Shown here piece after piece: positions 16,043-25,398 of a stretch of 64,000 nt of DNA. The notes beneath the pieces were generated by a model, which was not told where the DNA came from, ran no database searches, and saw only the letters and a program-made list of their open reading frames with translations. Position numbers and translations under genes: made by a program. Within the stretch, counting starts at the first letter, position 1. Each line of letters begins with the position of its first letter. The stretch covers positions 310,001 to 374,000 of the forward strand of contig NZ_FNYA01000002.1 in NCBI RefSeq assembly GCF_900108955.1, in the 5' to 3' direction. The DNA comes from Flavobacterium terrigena (GTDB lineage Bacteria > Bacteroidota > Bacteroidia > Flavobacteriales > Flavobacteriaceae).

Positions 16043-18529
16043 TTATATTGGAGTATGGATTAATTTTCCATCTACAATTTCATAACTATTATATTCCAAA
16101 TATTCATCAGAAAAGAGAATATCTGCTGGACTTACAAAGTCTAATACCTCTTCTTGATTTGGTAGTTCATGAATTGAATTAATCACTTTTACAACTCTTC
16201 TTGGTGGAGTAGATTTTTTATAATTTTCAGTTTCAAAAAAATCTTCAATCAGTTTAGTATAAAAAGATTTTACTTTTTGTTTAAATGTATGAGTAGGTTT
16301 AAATCTTTGTTTAAATTCAAAAATATTATTCTTGGTTAATCTATCTTGTGTAACAAAATAGTCAATCATACTTTCAAATCTAATTTTTTCATGTTCATTA
16401 ACAAAACCACTTGGTGGTGTAGCAAAAACATATCTATAATCACCTCTAGTTAAGGAAGAACTTGTTTGAATTCCTTGAATCATTTTATTTCTAAAATAAT
16501 TTAAAGTTCTAAATGCATTTATTCTTTTAGAGGTATACTCATCAGAAGTAAATTCATCTAAATCTAATCTTTCAGCATGTGCAATACTAAATAAAAAGTA
16601 ATCTTTTCTTGAAAATTCATAATCCCTAAACCCTCTTGAAGATGCAGAAAAAGAATAATTTGGATATAAAATTCTTTGAATAAATCCTATTAATTGAACT
16701 TCAAAATTTCTGTTTTTATATTCTTTTATTGTATCATATTTATCATCATTCACATTCAGCTTTAATCTGTAGTTTTTAAATAAATTGTTTCTAAATTCAA
16801 AATAAAAACCTAAGTCAGAATTATTTCTATAGAGCATTTGATAAGTATCTGCATCCATATACATTTTATAAAAATGCTGTAATCTCTTTTGAATTTTATT
16901 TTCTTTAAATACAATAATAGGTTTATAGGTAACCCCTTTTAAATTACAATTAATAAACTGATTGGTAATAGCACAATAAGTAATATATGCAGATAAATCC
17001 TTTCCAAAAAACTTGAAATTATTAGCAAGATAATCCTCTCCATAGTCTAATTGAAATAATTTGAACTCTGGAAAAATTAATCTAACCAAATTATTTCTTT
17101 CAGAATTTTCAACTTCTTCTATTTCATTAAGAAGATTTCCTTTGTATTCCTCTTCATAAAATTCTTTAAGGATTTCATTTTGATTGTTCAAAGGTATATA
17201 CTTAACTAATTCTTTTGTTACAGAATGGTCTTTAATTATTTCATAGAATTTAGCAAACTCTAGTTTTAGTTCGTCATTAAATGGTAATGTTAAATAATCA
17301 AAACTTTCTGGGGGTGGTAATATAATGTGTATTTCACCACCTTTTTTTCTTTGTCTAGCTAGAGCTTGAATTACAGATATTATACCATTACTAAATATTC
17401 CATTTAGATTTTTAAATGGCATTCCTTCTCCTCTTTGGGGCATAATAATAATGAAAGCATGATTAGATTTTGTTATGCTTACACCGGTTTTAAAATTTGT
17501 ACCAACATTACAATCTGTTTTGCTAAACCTATTTGCAACATCTAACTTCCCAATTCTTTGATTTGAATTTAAATCAGAAGTACAATTTTGAATTTTGGTA
17601 TAGTATTTATAAAGTTCTCTACCAATACCATCATTTTTTGGGTTTACAATGTCATCAGCTAAATTTTTTGAATATGACAAAATATCAACTTGTTTACCTC
17701 TTTCTAAAACATCCTCTACAACAGCCCTTATTTGTTCATTATCATGCCTGAAGTATTTAGCAGGGTTATAATGCAAATACAATGCGCTTTGATTTTTAGG
17801 AATTCTATTTCTTTTGGATTCAATAATTTGTATTTTTTTATCTGTCAACTCAGCTAAATACTCAATTACAATTTTTGAAGCTTCATTGAATGTAGCACTA
17901 ATTATAAAATTTTTGTGTATTACAGATTTCCATTTCCATAAATTAAAAATAAATTCTTCCTTAAAATTATGAATTGCATCATGAATTTCATCATAAATAA
18001 ATACAACTTTTTTATTTTTATCATTACAATGTTTAGCTAAATCATTAAGGTATTTTCTTTTAGCTTGAGAATTAATAAAAGCATCTTCTCCTGGATTACC
18101 CAATAACCCATTTACAGTTATTATATGAATCTTTTTATCAATATAACTTATGCTTTCTTGACCTATAGATTCATATCTGTAAATTTTTTCTTTTGGTATT
18201 TGTTCACAAACAATATCATTACAATACTGCTCAACTAAACTTACAAATGGAGAAGCAATAAAAACTAAATACTCTTGGCTTCTATCCAAGTAGTATCTTT
18301 TTGCAATTTCAATAATTGAATAAGTTTTACCTTGACCTACAGCAGCATTTATAACTACAGTGTTTTTATCTCCTAATTTTATATTGGATTGAAGTTGTTT
18401 ATCAATATACCCTCTATTATCAGGTTCAATAATAGTTTTTTCATCTACTTGAAAAAATGGAAAATCCTCAGGATTTATTTCTTTAAACTCAATGGGAAAA
18501 TCTTGAAAATGCGAATTTGGTAAAGCCAT
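16043..18529 (-). CDS. DEAD/DEAH-type helicase of the element (828 aa)
   Basis: Walker A is AAVGQGKTYSIIE near the N-terminus, and motif II is FIYDEIHDAIH (DEIH). Further down, FKTGVSITKSNHAFIII and VIQALARQRKKGGEIHI resemble helicase motifs V and VI. The rest is unlike named families. I prefer the ATG at 18529 (MALPNSHF) to one at 18580, because the upstream start would place the perfect inverted repeat at 18544-18568 inside the gene. It lies directly after the integrase, so it may be involved in replication or processing of the excised element. The specific role is unknown. Confidence 0.75.
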   Translation of the reverse strand: MALPNSHFQDFPIEFKEINPEDFPFFQVDEKTIIEPDNRGYIDKQLQSNIKLGDKNTVVINAAVGQGKTYSIIEIAKRYYLDRSQEYLVFIASPFVSLVEQYCNDIVCEQIPKEKIYRYESIGQESISYIDKKIHIITVNGLLGNPGEDAFINSQAKRKYLNDLAKHCNDKNKKVVFIYDEIHDAIHNFKEEFIFNLWKWKSVIHKNFIISATFNEASKIVIEYLAELTDKKIQIIESKRNRIPKNQSALYLHYNPAKYFRHDNEQIRAVVEDVLERGKQVDILSYSKNLADDIVNPKNDGIGRELYKYYTKIQNCTSDLNSNQRIGKLDVANRFSKTDCNVGTNFKTGVSITKSNHAFIIIMPQRGEGMPFKNLNGIFSNGIISVIQALARQRKKGGEIHIILPPPESFDYLTLPFNDELKLEFAKFYEIIKDHSVTKELVKYIPLNNQNEILKEFYEEEYKGNLLNEIEEVENSERNNLVRLIFPEFKLFQLDYGEDYLANNFKFFGKDLSAYITYCAITNQFINCNLKGVTYKPIIVFKENKIQKRLQHFYKMYMDADTYQMLYRNNSDLGFYFEFRNNLFKNYRLKLNVNDDKYDTIKEYKNRNFEVQLIGFIQRILYPNYSFSASSRGFRDYEFSRKDYFLFSIAHAERLDLDEFTSDEYTSKRINAFRTLNYFRNKMIQGIQTSSSLTRGDYRYVFATPPSGFVNEHEKIRFESMIDYFVTQDRLTKNNIFEFKQRFKPTHTFKQKVKSFYTKLIEDFFETENYKKSTPPRRVVKVINSIHELPNQEEVLDFVSPADILFSDEYLEYNSYEIVDGKLIHTPI

Positions 18530-18543
18530 AAAATATAAATAAC

Positions 18544-18568
18544 TGTGTTGTAAATATACTACAACACA
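18544..18568. promoter_or_regulatory. Perfect 9-bp inverted repeat upstream of helicase start
   Basis: TGTGTTGTA (18544-18552) and TACAACACA (18560-18568) are perfect inverted copies with a 7-nt spacer. On the minus strand a TATATTTA box, close to the TAnnTTTG -7 consensus, lies inside the repeat. The site is 15 bp upstream of the preferred helicase start and 15 bp past the integrase stop. It looks like an operator overlapping a promoter; the bound regulator is unknown. Confidence 0.5.
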
Positions 18569-18582
18569 ATTATTTTTCAAAT

Positions 18583-19788
18583 CTATTTACTTAATTTATT
18601 ACTTAAACTAGAGACTTGTTCACTAACTTTCCTTTGCACAACTTTAGCATAATGATCTTGCGTTGTAGATATTTTAGAATGCCCCAACAACTCTGATACA
18701 ACCTCAATAGGTACATCATTATACAAAAGTATGGTTGTTGCGAATGTTTTTCTTGCAATATGATGAGTGAGTTTCTTTTCAATACCAATTATCTCAGCTA
18801 CTTCCTTTATATAAGAATTAAACTTCTGATTGGATATTATAGGTAGCAACATCTTATCATTTTTGTATTTATCTAAAATCTCTATAGCTTTAGGAAGTAA
18901 TGGCAACGAGAATTGTTTTTTAGTCTTTTGTCTAAACATATCAATCCAAAGTTTATCATCAAATTTCTTTACAATATGTTTAGATTCTAAACTTGCCATT
19001 TCTTGATAAGGTAAACCTGTATAACAACAAAACACAAACATATCTCTAACTTGCTCTAGCCTCTTTTGAGAAAAAACATGACTCTCTAAGCTGTATAGCT
19101 CTTCTGGAGTAAGATAAGTGATGTTATTAATTACTTTCTTGGGTTTATACAATAGAAATGGATTTGTAACTAAAAATCCTTCAGCAATAGCTAGTTTAAT
19201 GATTTTAGATAATCTTTGAATACTTTTATTGATAGTAATCTGTTTAAAGTTATTTTGTGTCTTTAGGTAAAAATCAAAATCTTGTAAAAACTTTAGACTC
19301 AAATCATCTAACTTAATGTTTCGTTTTTTTGTAGTGTGATAAAGAAATTCTTCTGTATGCAGTTTGGCTTCAATGAATTTTGAATGTGTAGATTTAGTAT
19401 ACTCTTTACCTATTAGCATTTTCATTCTGGAGTTATGCAATTCAAATACTTCCATTAATGATTTAGCTGGTTTTATATCTTCACCCTTGTATTTAAGGTA
19501 AATATCATCAACATCAAACTCATTTTTTTGAACTTGTAAAAATAAAAAAGCCTGATTAATTTCTTGTTTAATCAGACTTAGTTTAGTATTTATTTGTGTA
19601 TGCTCTATATCAATTGGAATGGCTTCTTGTAATGCATTATTCCAATTATTAGGATTAATAAATAATCCTGTTGCAAAAGGCTTCCTTTTTCTTAAATATG
19701 TGATTCTGCAAACTAATGGAACTAATCCCTTTTTATTTATTCTTATAGCAGAAATCACAAACAATATTTTAATTGATTGTGTTGTCAT
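18583..19788 (-). CDS. Tyrosine recombinase / integrase (401 aa)
   Basis: This is a Bacteroidota-type element integrase. It has an N-terminal arm-binding part (RKRKPFATGLFINPNNW), a SAM-like core-binding domain, and a C-terminal catalytic domain with HIARKTFATT (H-x-x-R), then LGHSKISTTQDHYAKV carrying the second His and the Tyr nucleophile. In the place of the first catalytic Arg the sequence reads CYTGLPYQEM. Loss of that Arg in the alignment is common in this integrase group. It should catalyse integration and excision between the 62-bp repeats at 165 and 22924. It is the only site-specific recombinase gene in the window. Confidence 0.93.
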   Translation of the reverse strand: MTTQSIKILFVISAIRINKKGLVPLVCRITYLRKRKPFATGLFINPNNWNNALQEAIPIDIEHTQINTKLSLIKQEINQAFLFLQVQKNEFDVDDIYLKYKGEDIKPAKSLMEVFELHNSRMKMLIGKEYTKSTHSKFIEAKLHTEEFLYHTTKKRNIKLDDLSLKFLQDFDFYLKTQNNFKQITINKSIQRLSKIIKLAIAEGFLVTNPFLLYKPKKVINNITYLTPEELYSLESHVFSQKRLEQVRDMFVFCCYTGLPYQEMASLESKHIVKKFDDKLWIDMFRQKTKKQFSLPLLPKAIEILDKYKNDKMLLPIISNQKFNSYIKEVAEIIGIEKKLTHHIARKTFATTILLYNDVPIEVVSELLGHSKISTTQDHYAKVVQRKVSEQVSSLSNKLSK

Positions 19789-19865
19789 TAGATAGTTTAT
19801 TAGTTATTAATAAGATTTTTTAGAGTCGATGAATGCAGTTATTTTGACTTTTAGGCATAAAAAAA

Positions 19866-19881
19866 CCCAGCAATAGCTGGG
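19866..19881 (-). terminator. Intrinsic terminator of the Kiwa-like pair
   Basis: CCCAGC (19866-19871), loop AATA and GCTGGG (19876-19881) form a 6-bp GC-rich hairpin, and the minus strand continues with seven T. This is a good intrinsic terminator for the minus-strand genes at 19937-21362. It separates them from the integrase. Confidence 0.8.
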
Positions 19882-19936
19882 TCTAAGTTTGTATGTTTTT
19901 AAAACATAAGGATTTCTACAGAACGGGCTACTGTTT

Positions 19937-20767
19937 TTATGCAGTTCTTTTAGAATTAGTCCTATATTTATTTCCACTTATTAAACCAATATAAAATTGC
20001 TCATTTAAGAAAGTCAATATGTCTTTGCAAGATTTTTTGTCCGTGGGAAATACAATTCTTCCTGTACCATCTAGTTCTATTTTTAAATTGAATCTATTAG
20101 CAGAAGTCTTTATTTTTTTAGTATTTGCTGTACTTAAAACATTACTTTTTTGTAGTAGAGTTATATGCTTTCTAATTAATGTATTTGAATTATCAATTAA
20201 CCATTGTTGATCAACTGAAACTTTATCATTACCAACGAATGCAATTATCTCATCATTTGTGGCTTCTTCAAAATATTCAATTAATGAAAAAATTTTGTTA
20301 GCATTTGCATATGAACGAAAGTAAAAATTACCATTTTCATATATTGCATTAACGATATTATCAACAACAAAAGCATCACTTTCTAATTTTGAATAAGTAT
20401 TATTACTATAAAACAATACATTTTTATTAGAGAGTAATTTTCTTGAATCAAAATTTTGAAAATAATATTTATCCCCTTCAAACCAAAATAGAGTTTTTAT
20501 ATTATCAATCTCTAAATTTAGATTAGGAATTCCAATGGAATTTGTTGCAACATCATTTAATGATTCTGGTAAATCCATTTTAATGAATAAGATTTCTTCA
20601 TCATCAAGTTTATAATTCCCAGTAAATTCAATTTGCTCTGTATCATCATTTAATAAATAAATACCATAATTAATGAATACTGTTCGAATAGTAGGTGTTA
20701 GAACCTGTGTCAAAAGTATTTTTCTAACTGTACCATCAGTAAGAATTGCAAAAAAGTTATTTGTCAT
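19937..20767 (-). CDS. KwaB-like (DUF4868-type) protein (276 aa)
   Basis: The middle of the protein has the run typical of KwaB-like proteins: YENGNFYFRSYANANKIFSL, then EYFEEATNDEIIAFV. The gene follows a four-segment membrane protein with an 11-bp overlap, the layout of Kiwa (kwaA-kwaB), in which the membrane sensor detects phage and KwaB acts on phage DNA. It is shorter than usual KwaB (about 310 aa) and poorly conserved relative to the second copy at 31428. The call is therefore Kiwa-like, from pattern and context, not certain. Confidence 0.6.
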   Translation of the reverse strand: MTNNFFAILTDGTVRKILLTQVLTPTIRTVFINYGIYLLNDDTEQIEFTGNYKLDDEEILFIKMDLPESLNDVATNSIGIPNLNLEIDNIKTLFWFEGDKYYFQNFDSRKLLSNKNVLFYSNNTYSKLESDAFVVDNIVNAIYENGNFYFRSYANANKIFSLIEYFEEATNDEIIAFVGNDKVSVDQQWLIDNSNTLIRKHITLLQKSNVLSTANTKKIKTSANRFNLKIELDGTGRIVFPTDKKSCKDILTFLNEQFYIGLISGNKYRTNSKRTA

Positions 20768-21362
20768 TTAGATTTTTATTAGAAACATTGACTATCATAT
20801 AATCTGAAACTTGTATATATTCTGTTACTTGATTAACATTGATTAGAGTCTCCTTAGATAATAAAAGGTAGCTCATCTCTTTCTTTGTCTGAACTTCATA
20901 GTTTTTGTAACCTAGAAGTCTTAAAATTAGATTATAATGATATGAATTTTTTCCTATATAAGTATATAAAAGATAGACAAAACTAAATCCAATTACAAAA
21001 ATTAAATCTTCATTATCTTTAAAAAAAAATTTTGACCAAGGTAAAATATAACTAAACAGTATTGGGTTAAAATTTATATCTACAGATTTAATTGATTTTA
21101 ATACAATAGATCCTTTTGATAAATTTTTAAGACCTTGTAAAAATAAAAATCTACACAATATGAATATTAAAATGAAAAGAAAAAGAAAATAATGGTTGAT
21201 TATTATATTCTTCAAGCCTTCAACTATATTTTGCCATGAATCTATTGTTATATAAACATTAAGATTCTTGAAATTCTGTAAAGTCTTTACAATCCAATAT
21301 GATAACAATATCGGGGACAAACCAGTAAAAGATAAAACAAATTTAATGAAATTAGAATACAT
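20757..21362 (-). CDS. KwaA-like four-segment membrane protein (201 aa)
   Basis: Four hydrophobic segments are visible: FIKFVLSFTGLSPILLSYWIV, YFLFLFILIFILCRFLFLQ, a weaker one near FSYILPW, and LIFVIGFSFVYLLYTYI. A soluble tail follows. The order of two N-terminal segments, a Ser/Tyr-Ile-Pro stretch, further segments and then a tail matches that of the KwaA at 32437. It precedes the KwaB-like gene with an 11-bp overlap. In Kiwa, KwaA is the inner-membrane component that senses phage attachment. Sequence identity to KwaA is low by eye. Confidence 0.55.
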   Translation of the reverse strand: MYSNFIKFVLSFTGLSPILLSYWIVKTLQNFKNLNVYITIDSWQNIVEGLKNIIINHYFLFLFILIFILCRFLFLQGLKNLSKGSIVLKSIKSVDINFNPILFSYILPWSKFFFKDNEDLIFVIGFSFVYLLYTYIGKNSYHYNLILRLLGYKNYEVQTKKEMSYLLLSKETLINVNQVTEYIQVSDYMIVNVSNKNLNDK

Positions 21363-21579
21363 AAATGTTCTGTCTTACTTGAAGTTTAAAAAAATCCCTT
21401 ACTTATTAGCTATATACTAAATCTAAGTATTAATTCTCAAATATATTAAAAAATACTAAATTCTTACAACTTTTCTTGCAATTTCTTAATCTTATCATTG
21501 AATTTTGCTATTAAGAACAATTATCACATGAGAAGATTATGATTAAGCTTCAGCAAAATCATTATTAACAGAATCCTTG

Positions 21580-21810
21580 TTAAGGAATTACATTAAAAAA
21601 CCTTTGTTTGGATTGTTCTATTTCAATATCCTTTTTATATTCAGACTTTGTTCTAACAAAATACCATCCATCTGTTTTCAAGGTAATAACTTTGTTATCA
21701 CATTCTGGACAGTAAATATTTTCTTCTTTACTTTCTTCAGAAAAAAACAAATTATTTTCTGTAATTATTATCTCTTCGTTGCAATTTTCACATTCAGTTT
21801 CTTGTTTCAT
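21580..21810 (-). CDS. Small zinc-ribbon-like protein (76 aa)
   Basis: Two Cys pairs, CENC (residues about 7-10) and CPEC (about 34-37), are spaced as in a zinc ribbon. The rest is charged and ends in a lysine-rich helix. It lies 20 bp downstream of the gene at 21831 and is probably in the same transcript. No enzymatic motif is present. A role as a partner of the neighbouring protein is possible but unproven. Confidence 0.6.
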   Translation of the reverse strand: MKQETECENCNEEIIITENNLFFSEESKEENIYCPECDNKVITLKTDGWYFVRTKSEYKKDIEIEQSKQRFFNVIP

Positions 21811-21830
21811 TACGCTTTTTACATTTTATG

Positions 21831-22520
21831 TTATAAAAATATTTTTTTTAAATCAGATACATGAACTTCATTTAAATAGTTTTCTCTACACCAACAATTT
21901 GAGCAAATTCTAGTAGTAAATTTACCTTTTAGAGTATGTTTGTCACCAACAACTGATTTAATCTTATTAACAGCTTCATTATGCAAATGTATGTCTCCAT
22001 TTGTAATTATAACTCTAGGGTCATCAACTATAACTCTTCTAACTTTATCAAAAAGTATTGGTGTTGAATTATTTCTTATAGTTATCATCTTTTTTTGTCT
22101 AGCATAATTATCCCATGTCTCTCTTAATTCTTGAACTGACAGAAAATATTTTTGATGATCAGTAAAGTTTGAGTCCCAATAAATTGGATTGTCTTTTGTT
22201 ATCCAAATCTCATAATTTTCGTCTTGAATTAAATTTACATCAAATTCAAACAATATTGGACCATAGTGATTTTGTCTTGAAAAAAATGCATGTAAATCTG
22301 TTGAATCTAAAAAAACATCATTCCAAACATCTAATATTTTATCTGCTTCATCAGAAGATTGTGGTGTTTGATTTAGACCAAGATTTTCAACAGCCCCTCT
22401 TGATAAAAGACCATTCTGTTGAAAATAAGTCACACTAGTACTGACTGTATTTGCATGATATAAAACTAAAATGTTTTTTTCTATGAAGAACTCATACAAT
22501 TCGTTATTATTTAATCTCAT
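21831..22520 (-). CDS. Conserved protein, possibly ADP-ribosyltransferase-like (229 aa)
   Basis: The N-terminus reads LVLYHANTVSTSVTYFQQNG, followed by LLSRGAVENLGL. It resembles the start of DarT/ART-type folds (YH, then a short helix and a LLSRG-like turn). HAFFSRQNHYGPILFEFDV follows. The C-terminus has a Cys/His cluster (RICSNCWCR, then H) that could bind zinc. The ART link is weak: no complete catalytic triad can be assigned. The small zinc-ribbon gene lies 20 bp downstream. It sits beside the right att repeat with the Kiwa-like pair, which fits defence cargo. Confidence 0.6.
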   Translation of the reverse strand: MRLNNNELYEFFIEKNILVLYHANTVSTSVTYFQQNGLLSRGAVENLGLNQTPQSSDEADKILDVWNDVFLDSTDLHAFFSRQNHYGPILFEFDVNLIQDENYEIWITKDNPIYWDSNFTDHQKYFLSVQELRETWDNYARQKKMITIRNNSTPILFDKVRRVIVDDPRVIITNGDIHLHNEAVNKIKSVVGDKHTLKGKFTTRICSNCWCRENYLNEVHVSDLKKIFL

Positions 22521-22923
22521 AGTCTCAAGTATTATGTTAACCCATAAATAGAGAGACCTGTTTATGCAGTTGATTAGTTATTATTGTCTACAGCTTCAAA
22601 TATAACAAAAAGCCTACAATTAACAGACTTTTCATTTTAATAAAACATAGCACTATACTAAACTTTATTAGTTATTCCAACCACTTATTTTGTATTTAGT
22701 TGACACTTGTAATTCTTAGCATAAACATCTCCAGCACTATATATGTTTGATATACCTTTGTTCTTTCTTACAAGTAATTTTTACTTGATTTTATTTAAAA
22801 AAAGATGTATGCCTATATAAAAAGTTGTATGCCTAATTGTATGCCTATTTTTTATAAAAATTGAAGAGTAATAGAAATGTAGAAAATGTAGAAGTATTGA
22901 TTTTACTGACATTTTTGCGCATA
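22521..22923. other. Non-coding end of the integrated element
   Basis: No gene is supported here. The part nearest 22520 should hold the promoter of the minus-strand gene. Two or three nearby copies of TTGTATGCC (about 22800-22850) are visible, a short direct repeat of the kind that can serve as integrase arm sites near an att end. This reading is tentative. Confidence 0.4.
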
Positions 22924-22985
22924 AAAAAAACCCTCTCATTTCTGAAAGGGTTCTTAGTAGCGGGAACAGGACTCGAACCTGTGAC
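22924..22985. repeat. Right 62-bp tRNA-derived direct repeat (att site)
   Basis: This is the partner of the repeat at 165-226, matching over 62 bases. Together the two define a 22.7-kb element whose integrase lies inside. On the minus strand it contains a tRNA 3' end followed by a terminator hairpin with a T-run. Here the tRNA similarity runs 15 bases further than at the left end, to about 23000. Confidence 0.82.
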
Positions 22986-23000
22986 CTTCGGGTTATGAGT
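22958..23000 (-). pseudogene. Truncated 3' fragment of a CAU-anticodon tRNA
   Basis: On the minus strand it reads CTCATAACCCGAAGG and then a complete T-arm (CAGGTTCGAGTCCTG) and acceptor strand CCCGCTA. The anticodon loop would be CTCATAA (CAU; Met or lysidine-Ile type). The 5' half (D-arm and acceptor 5' strand) is missing; upstream sequence is unrelated A/T-rich DNA. It is therefore a remnant, not a gene. An intact copy should lie outside the window. Confidence 0.75.
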
Positions 23001-23412
23001 TTAAAAACTTAACTTTTTAAAAACATAAACACTTATATATCAACTAATTAAAAATAGCATTTCAAAATGAGAAAGCAAAAAACGTTTACTGTTTCGTTTA
23101 CTTTTTGTTGGGTACAAATGTATAAAATTTATTATAATGTAAAACATTTTTAACGAAATTTTTTTCTTTTAAAAAATCTGTTTTTTCTTTTTAAAGAAGA
23201 AAATTAGAAAATTTACATAGAAAACAAACATTTAAAAGCAAGTCAAAAAAGAATCTGATAATAGTATTAGATATTTTTTTAACATTATTAACCGACTAAA
23301 AGAGATAACTTTAAAATTAAGAAGAAAATAATCACAGAGTCTTCCAGACAAAGACGAAACTTAACCACTATTTAAAACCACAGTTTTGAGAAGGCCTTCT
23401 TTCTTTTTTTAG
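23001..23412. other. Non-coding stretch between element and cassette block
   Basis: This AT-rich stretch shows no supported gene. The last 60 bases before 23412 include AAGGCCTTCTTTCTTTTTTT, a weak hairpin and T-run on the plus strand. I see no clear attC-like copy in it. It marks the boundary between the integrated element and the minus-strand block that begins at 23413. Confidence 0.4.
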
Positions 23413-23847
23413 TTATTTTGGTATTTGGATTTTCTGTGACTCTTTTACAGTATTAATTTCTGTTTGGGTTTTCATATTTAGAAATAAAGCAATTGCAGCT
23501 ATAAGAAAAGACAAAACAGGTAAAATTAATTGTGCCCAAAATTTAATATCTTCTCTTTGTCTTTCCATATCGGCTCTCAAATATTTTTTATTTGCATAAG
23601 CGGTTACCCCGCTAGACTGAGCATATAAGACCGGCTGGTCAAAATAATTGTCAACTTCCAAATATTTAATTTCATCTTTTGCCAACAATTCCTGAATCAT
23701 GAAAACGAAATCATCATAATTAATATCTAATTTTTTAAGGATTGTCGGAACTGTTACAACCACATCTAAAATAGTTCCCTCTTGATGATATCCGTCCGCA
23801 TATTCTTTAGACAAAATGCCTAATAATCTGTGTCTTGTTTTATTCAT
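23413..23847 (-). CDS. Protein with possible N-terminal winged helix and C-terminal TM anchor (144 aa)
   Basis: The N-terminal 90 residues look like a winged-helix or helix-rich domain (RHRLLGILSKEYADGY, ILKKLDINYDDFVFMIQELL). Near the end, WAQLILPVLSFLIAAIALFL is a membrane segment followed by a short charged tail. So this is a tail-anchored cytoplasmic protein. No family is recognised. It is the last gene of the minus-strand block and is separated from the PutAbiC-like gene by 194 bp containing the hairpin GGCTGG/CCAGCC. Confidence 0.6.
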   Translation of the reverse strand: MNKTRHRLLGILSKEYADGYHQEGTILDVVVTVPTILKKLDINYDDFVFMIQELLAKDEIKYLEVDNYFDQPVLYAQSSGVTAYANKKYLRADMERQREDIKFWAQLILPVLSFLIAAIALFLNMKTQTEINTVKESQKIQIPK

Positions 23848-24041
23848 ATTGTTTTCTAAGATGAAAGTTATGGCTGGTCATTTCTCAAATCATCCCAGCC
23901 GATTTAAATAGCGTGTGGATTCACCACTGACATTCACAAATGTACCTAAAAGTTTGAAAGAAAAACTTGAATATTTATACATGAACTGCAAAAACCAGTT
24001 TTTTTAATACAAAATCAATCCCAAATTTTACAAAATCAATT

Positions 24042-25172
24042 TTAACTGTAGTGTTTTTCTATTTCTTTTCTATCAAATGTAGGCATTACAATAAATTCAT
24101 AACTTACATTGGGATAAAATTGCCCAGGAATCAAATCTCCAGTAAAGCCATTCGGAATATTTTTGATTAAATTATATTTTGTTATAAGTTTTTTATTTGT
24201 GGATTCAACTGAAAGTTCCCATGATTGCCCCATAATAGTAAGAGAATTGTAAAAAAACAATGCTTGTTCGTGAGTTGTCATTTGTGCTCGTAACGTTTTT
24301 ATATAAAAATATTTTTCATCATAATTTAAAATATTGGATGGTTGCTCGTCAATAAATTTTACTGTTTGGTATAAATGACGAAAATAATGTCCTAATCGCG
24401 ATTGATGCCCATCATTTGGTAAATAAGTTCGTTGTAGTTTTGGTTTACCAATATTTTCTTTTTTAATTTTCTCATGTTGATTAATAGCATCCTTCAAGAC
24501 CATCGGGAAAAATTCTTCTTTATAAAACTTATCATTCGCAACAATATCTTGAATTCTCATCATTAAATCTTGAGTTGAATTATTTGCTAAACCAAAAAAC
24601 ATTATATCATATGCAATTTGCGCTACTTTTCTGTGCCATTCATGTTGAAAATATAGATTTGATTTTTCAAAAGTGTACCATTCTTTGATACTATCGAATA
24701 GCTTATTAAACTCATCATACATTGCAATAACAACGCTCTTACCTGAATTACCTTTAGATTTAAATTCGTTTATATTAGCTCGGTGAAGTTTCAATAGTTC
24801 GAAAAACCTACTCTCAATTCTATCTCTTATTAACTCTATTTCTTGCTTAGAAGATTCTTTATCTTGTCTTAAGATAGTTTTATTGAACTGAGTTCTCTGT
24901 TCAATATTTGCTTTATATTGTATGTAAAACGCAAGGAATGTGAGGATAGCGGCCAATAAAGCAATAAACGGACCAGCTATCCCATTAATAGTATCACCAA
25001 TTGCCCCAGTATTTTTATAATCTACAACTGAAATAGTTTCTCTAGTAAAAATCCAAGGGATAATAATGACGAAAAAAAGTGTGCAGTAAATTAGTAGTTG
25101 TATTCCAGTTTTTAAATATCTTTTTTCATTGATATCTAATTTATTCCATATTTCTTTTAGAGTTTCAATCAT
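24042..25172 (-). CDS. PutAbiC-like abortive infection protein (376 aa)
   Basis: Two N-terminal membrane segments ([19 protein letters not shown] and [20 protein letters not shown]) are followed by a coiled stretch and then [16 protein letters not shown]. This is the layout of the putative phage abortive infection family (PutAbiC). The family is membrane-anchored with a cytoplasmic helical domain; its mechanism is not known. I prefer the ATG at 25172 (MIETLKEIW) to the one at 25259, because the extra 29 residues are not needed for the membrane pattern. The gap upstream (25173-25398) carries an attC-like copy. Confidence 0.72.
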   Translation of the reverse strand: MIETLKEIWNKLDINEKRYLKTGIQLLIYCTLFFVIIIPWIFTRETISVVDYKNTGAIGDTINGIAGPFIALLAAILTFLAFYIQYKANIEQRTQFNKTILRQDKESSKQEIELIRDRIESRFFELLKLHRANINEFKSKGNSGKSVVIAMYDEFNKLFDSIKEWYTFEKSNLYFQHEWHRKVAQIAYDIMFFGLANNSTQDLMMRIQDIVANDKFYKEEFFPMVLKDAINQHEKIKKENIGKPKLQRTYLPNDGHQSRLGHYFRHLYQTVKFIDEQPSNILNYDEKYFYIKTLRAQMTTHEQALFFYNSLTIMGQSWELSVESTNKKLITKYNLIKNIPNGFTGDLIPGQFYPNVSYEFIVMPTFDRKEIEKHYS

Positions 25173-25287
25173 ACTTCCAAATTTGCAGGATTTTTTTAAT
25201 ATTGTAACGAACTTATTAATATATGAACCTGTTGTTAATATATATAAAAAATTTATCATTTTCTTTTACATTTGAGATATATAGTAT

Positions 25288-25398
25288 CTGTTGCGTTAAC
25301 GCTTCCTCTCATATTGACATAAGAATTTCAAGCAGAAAATCGACATCTGATTTAAGGTGAATTTATCTATTGTGCCAAATGTTATTAACAGCAGTTAT
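25288..25398 (-). repeat. attC-like intergenic copy F
   Basis: Positions 25334-25358 match 27269-27293 of copy E at 21 of 25 bases. CTATTGTGCCAAATGTTATT near 25368-25387 resembles the gene-proximal end of copy C (CTATTGTGGTAAACTGATGTTA). The outer left part is divergent (GCGTTAACGC near 25295). The whole looks like a diverged member of the intergenic family that separates genes in this block. Confidence 0.5.

Noticed and set aside
18583..19788. Integron integrase (IntI) for the attC-like sites
   Set aside because: The recombinase has a Bacteroidota element integrase layout and no IntI-specific insertion that I can see; it fits the tRNA-end repeats instead.
22800..22860. CRISPR or tandem repeat array
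   Set aside because: Only two or three short TTGTATGCC copies occur, without regular spacers.
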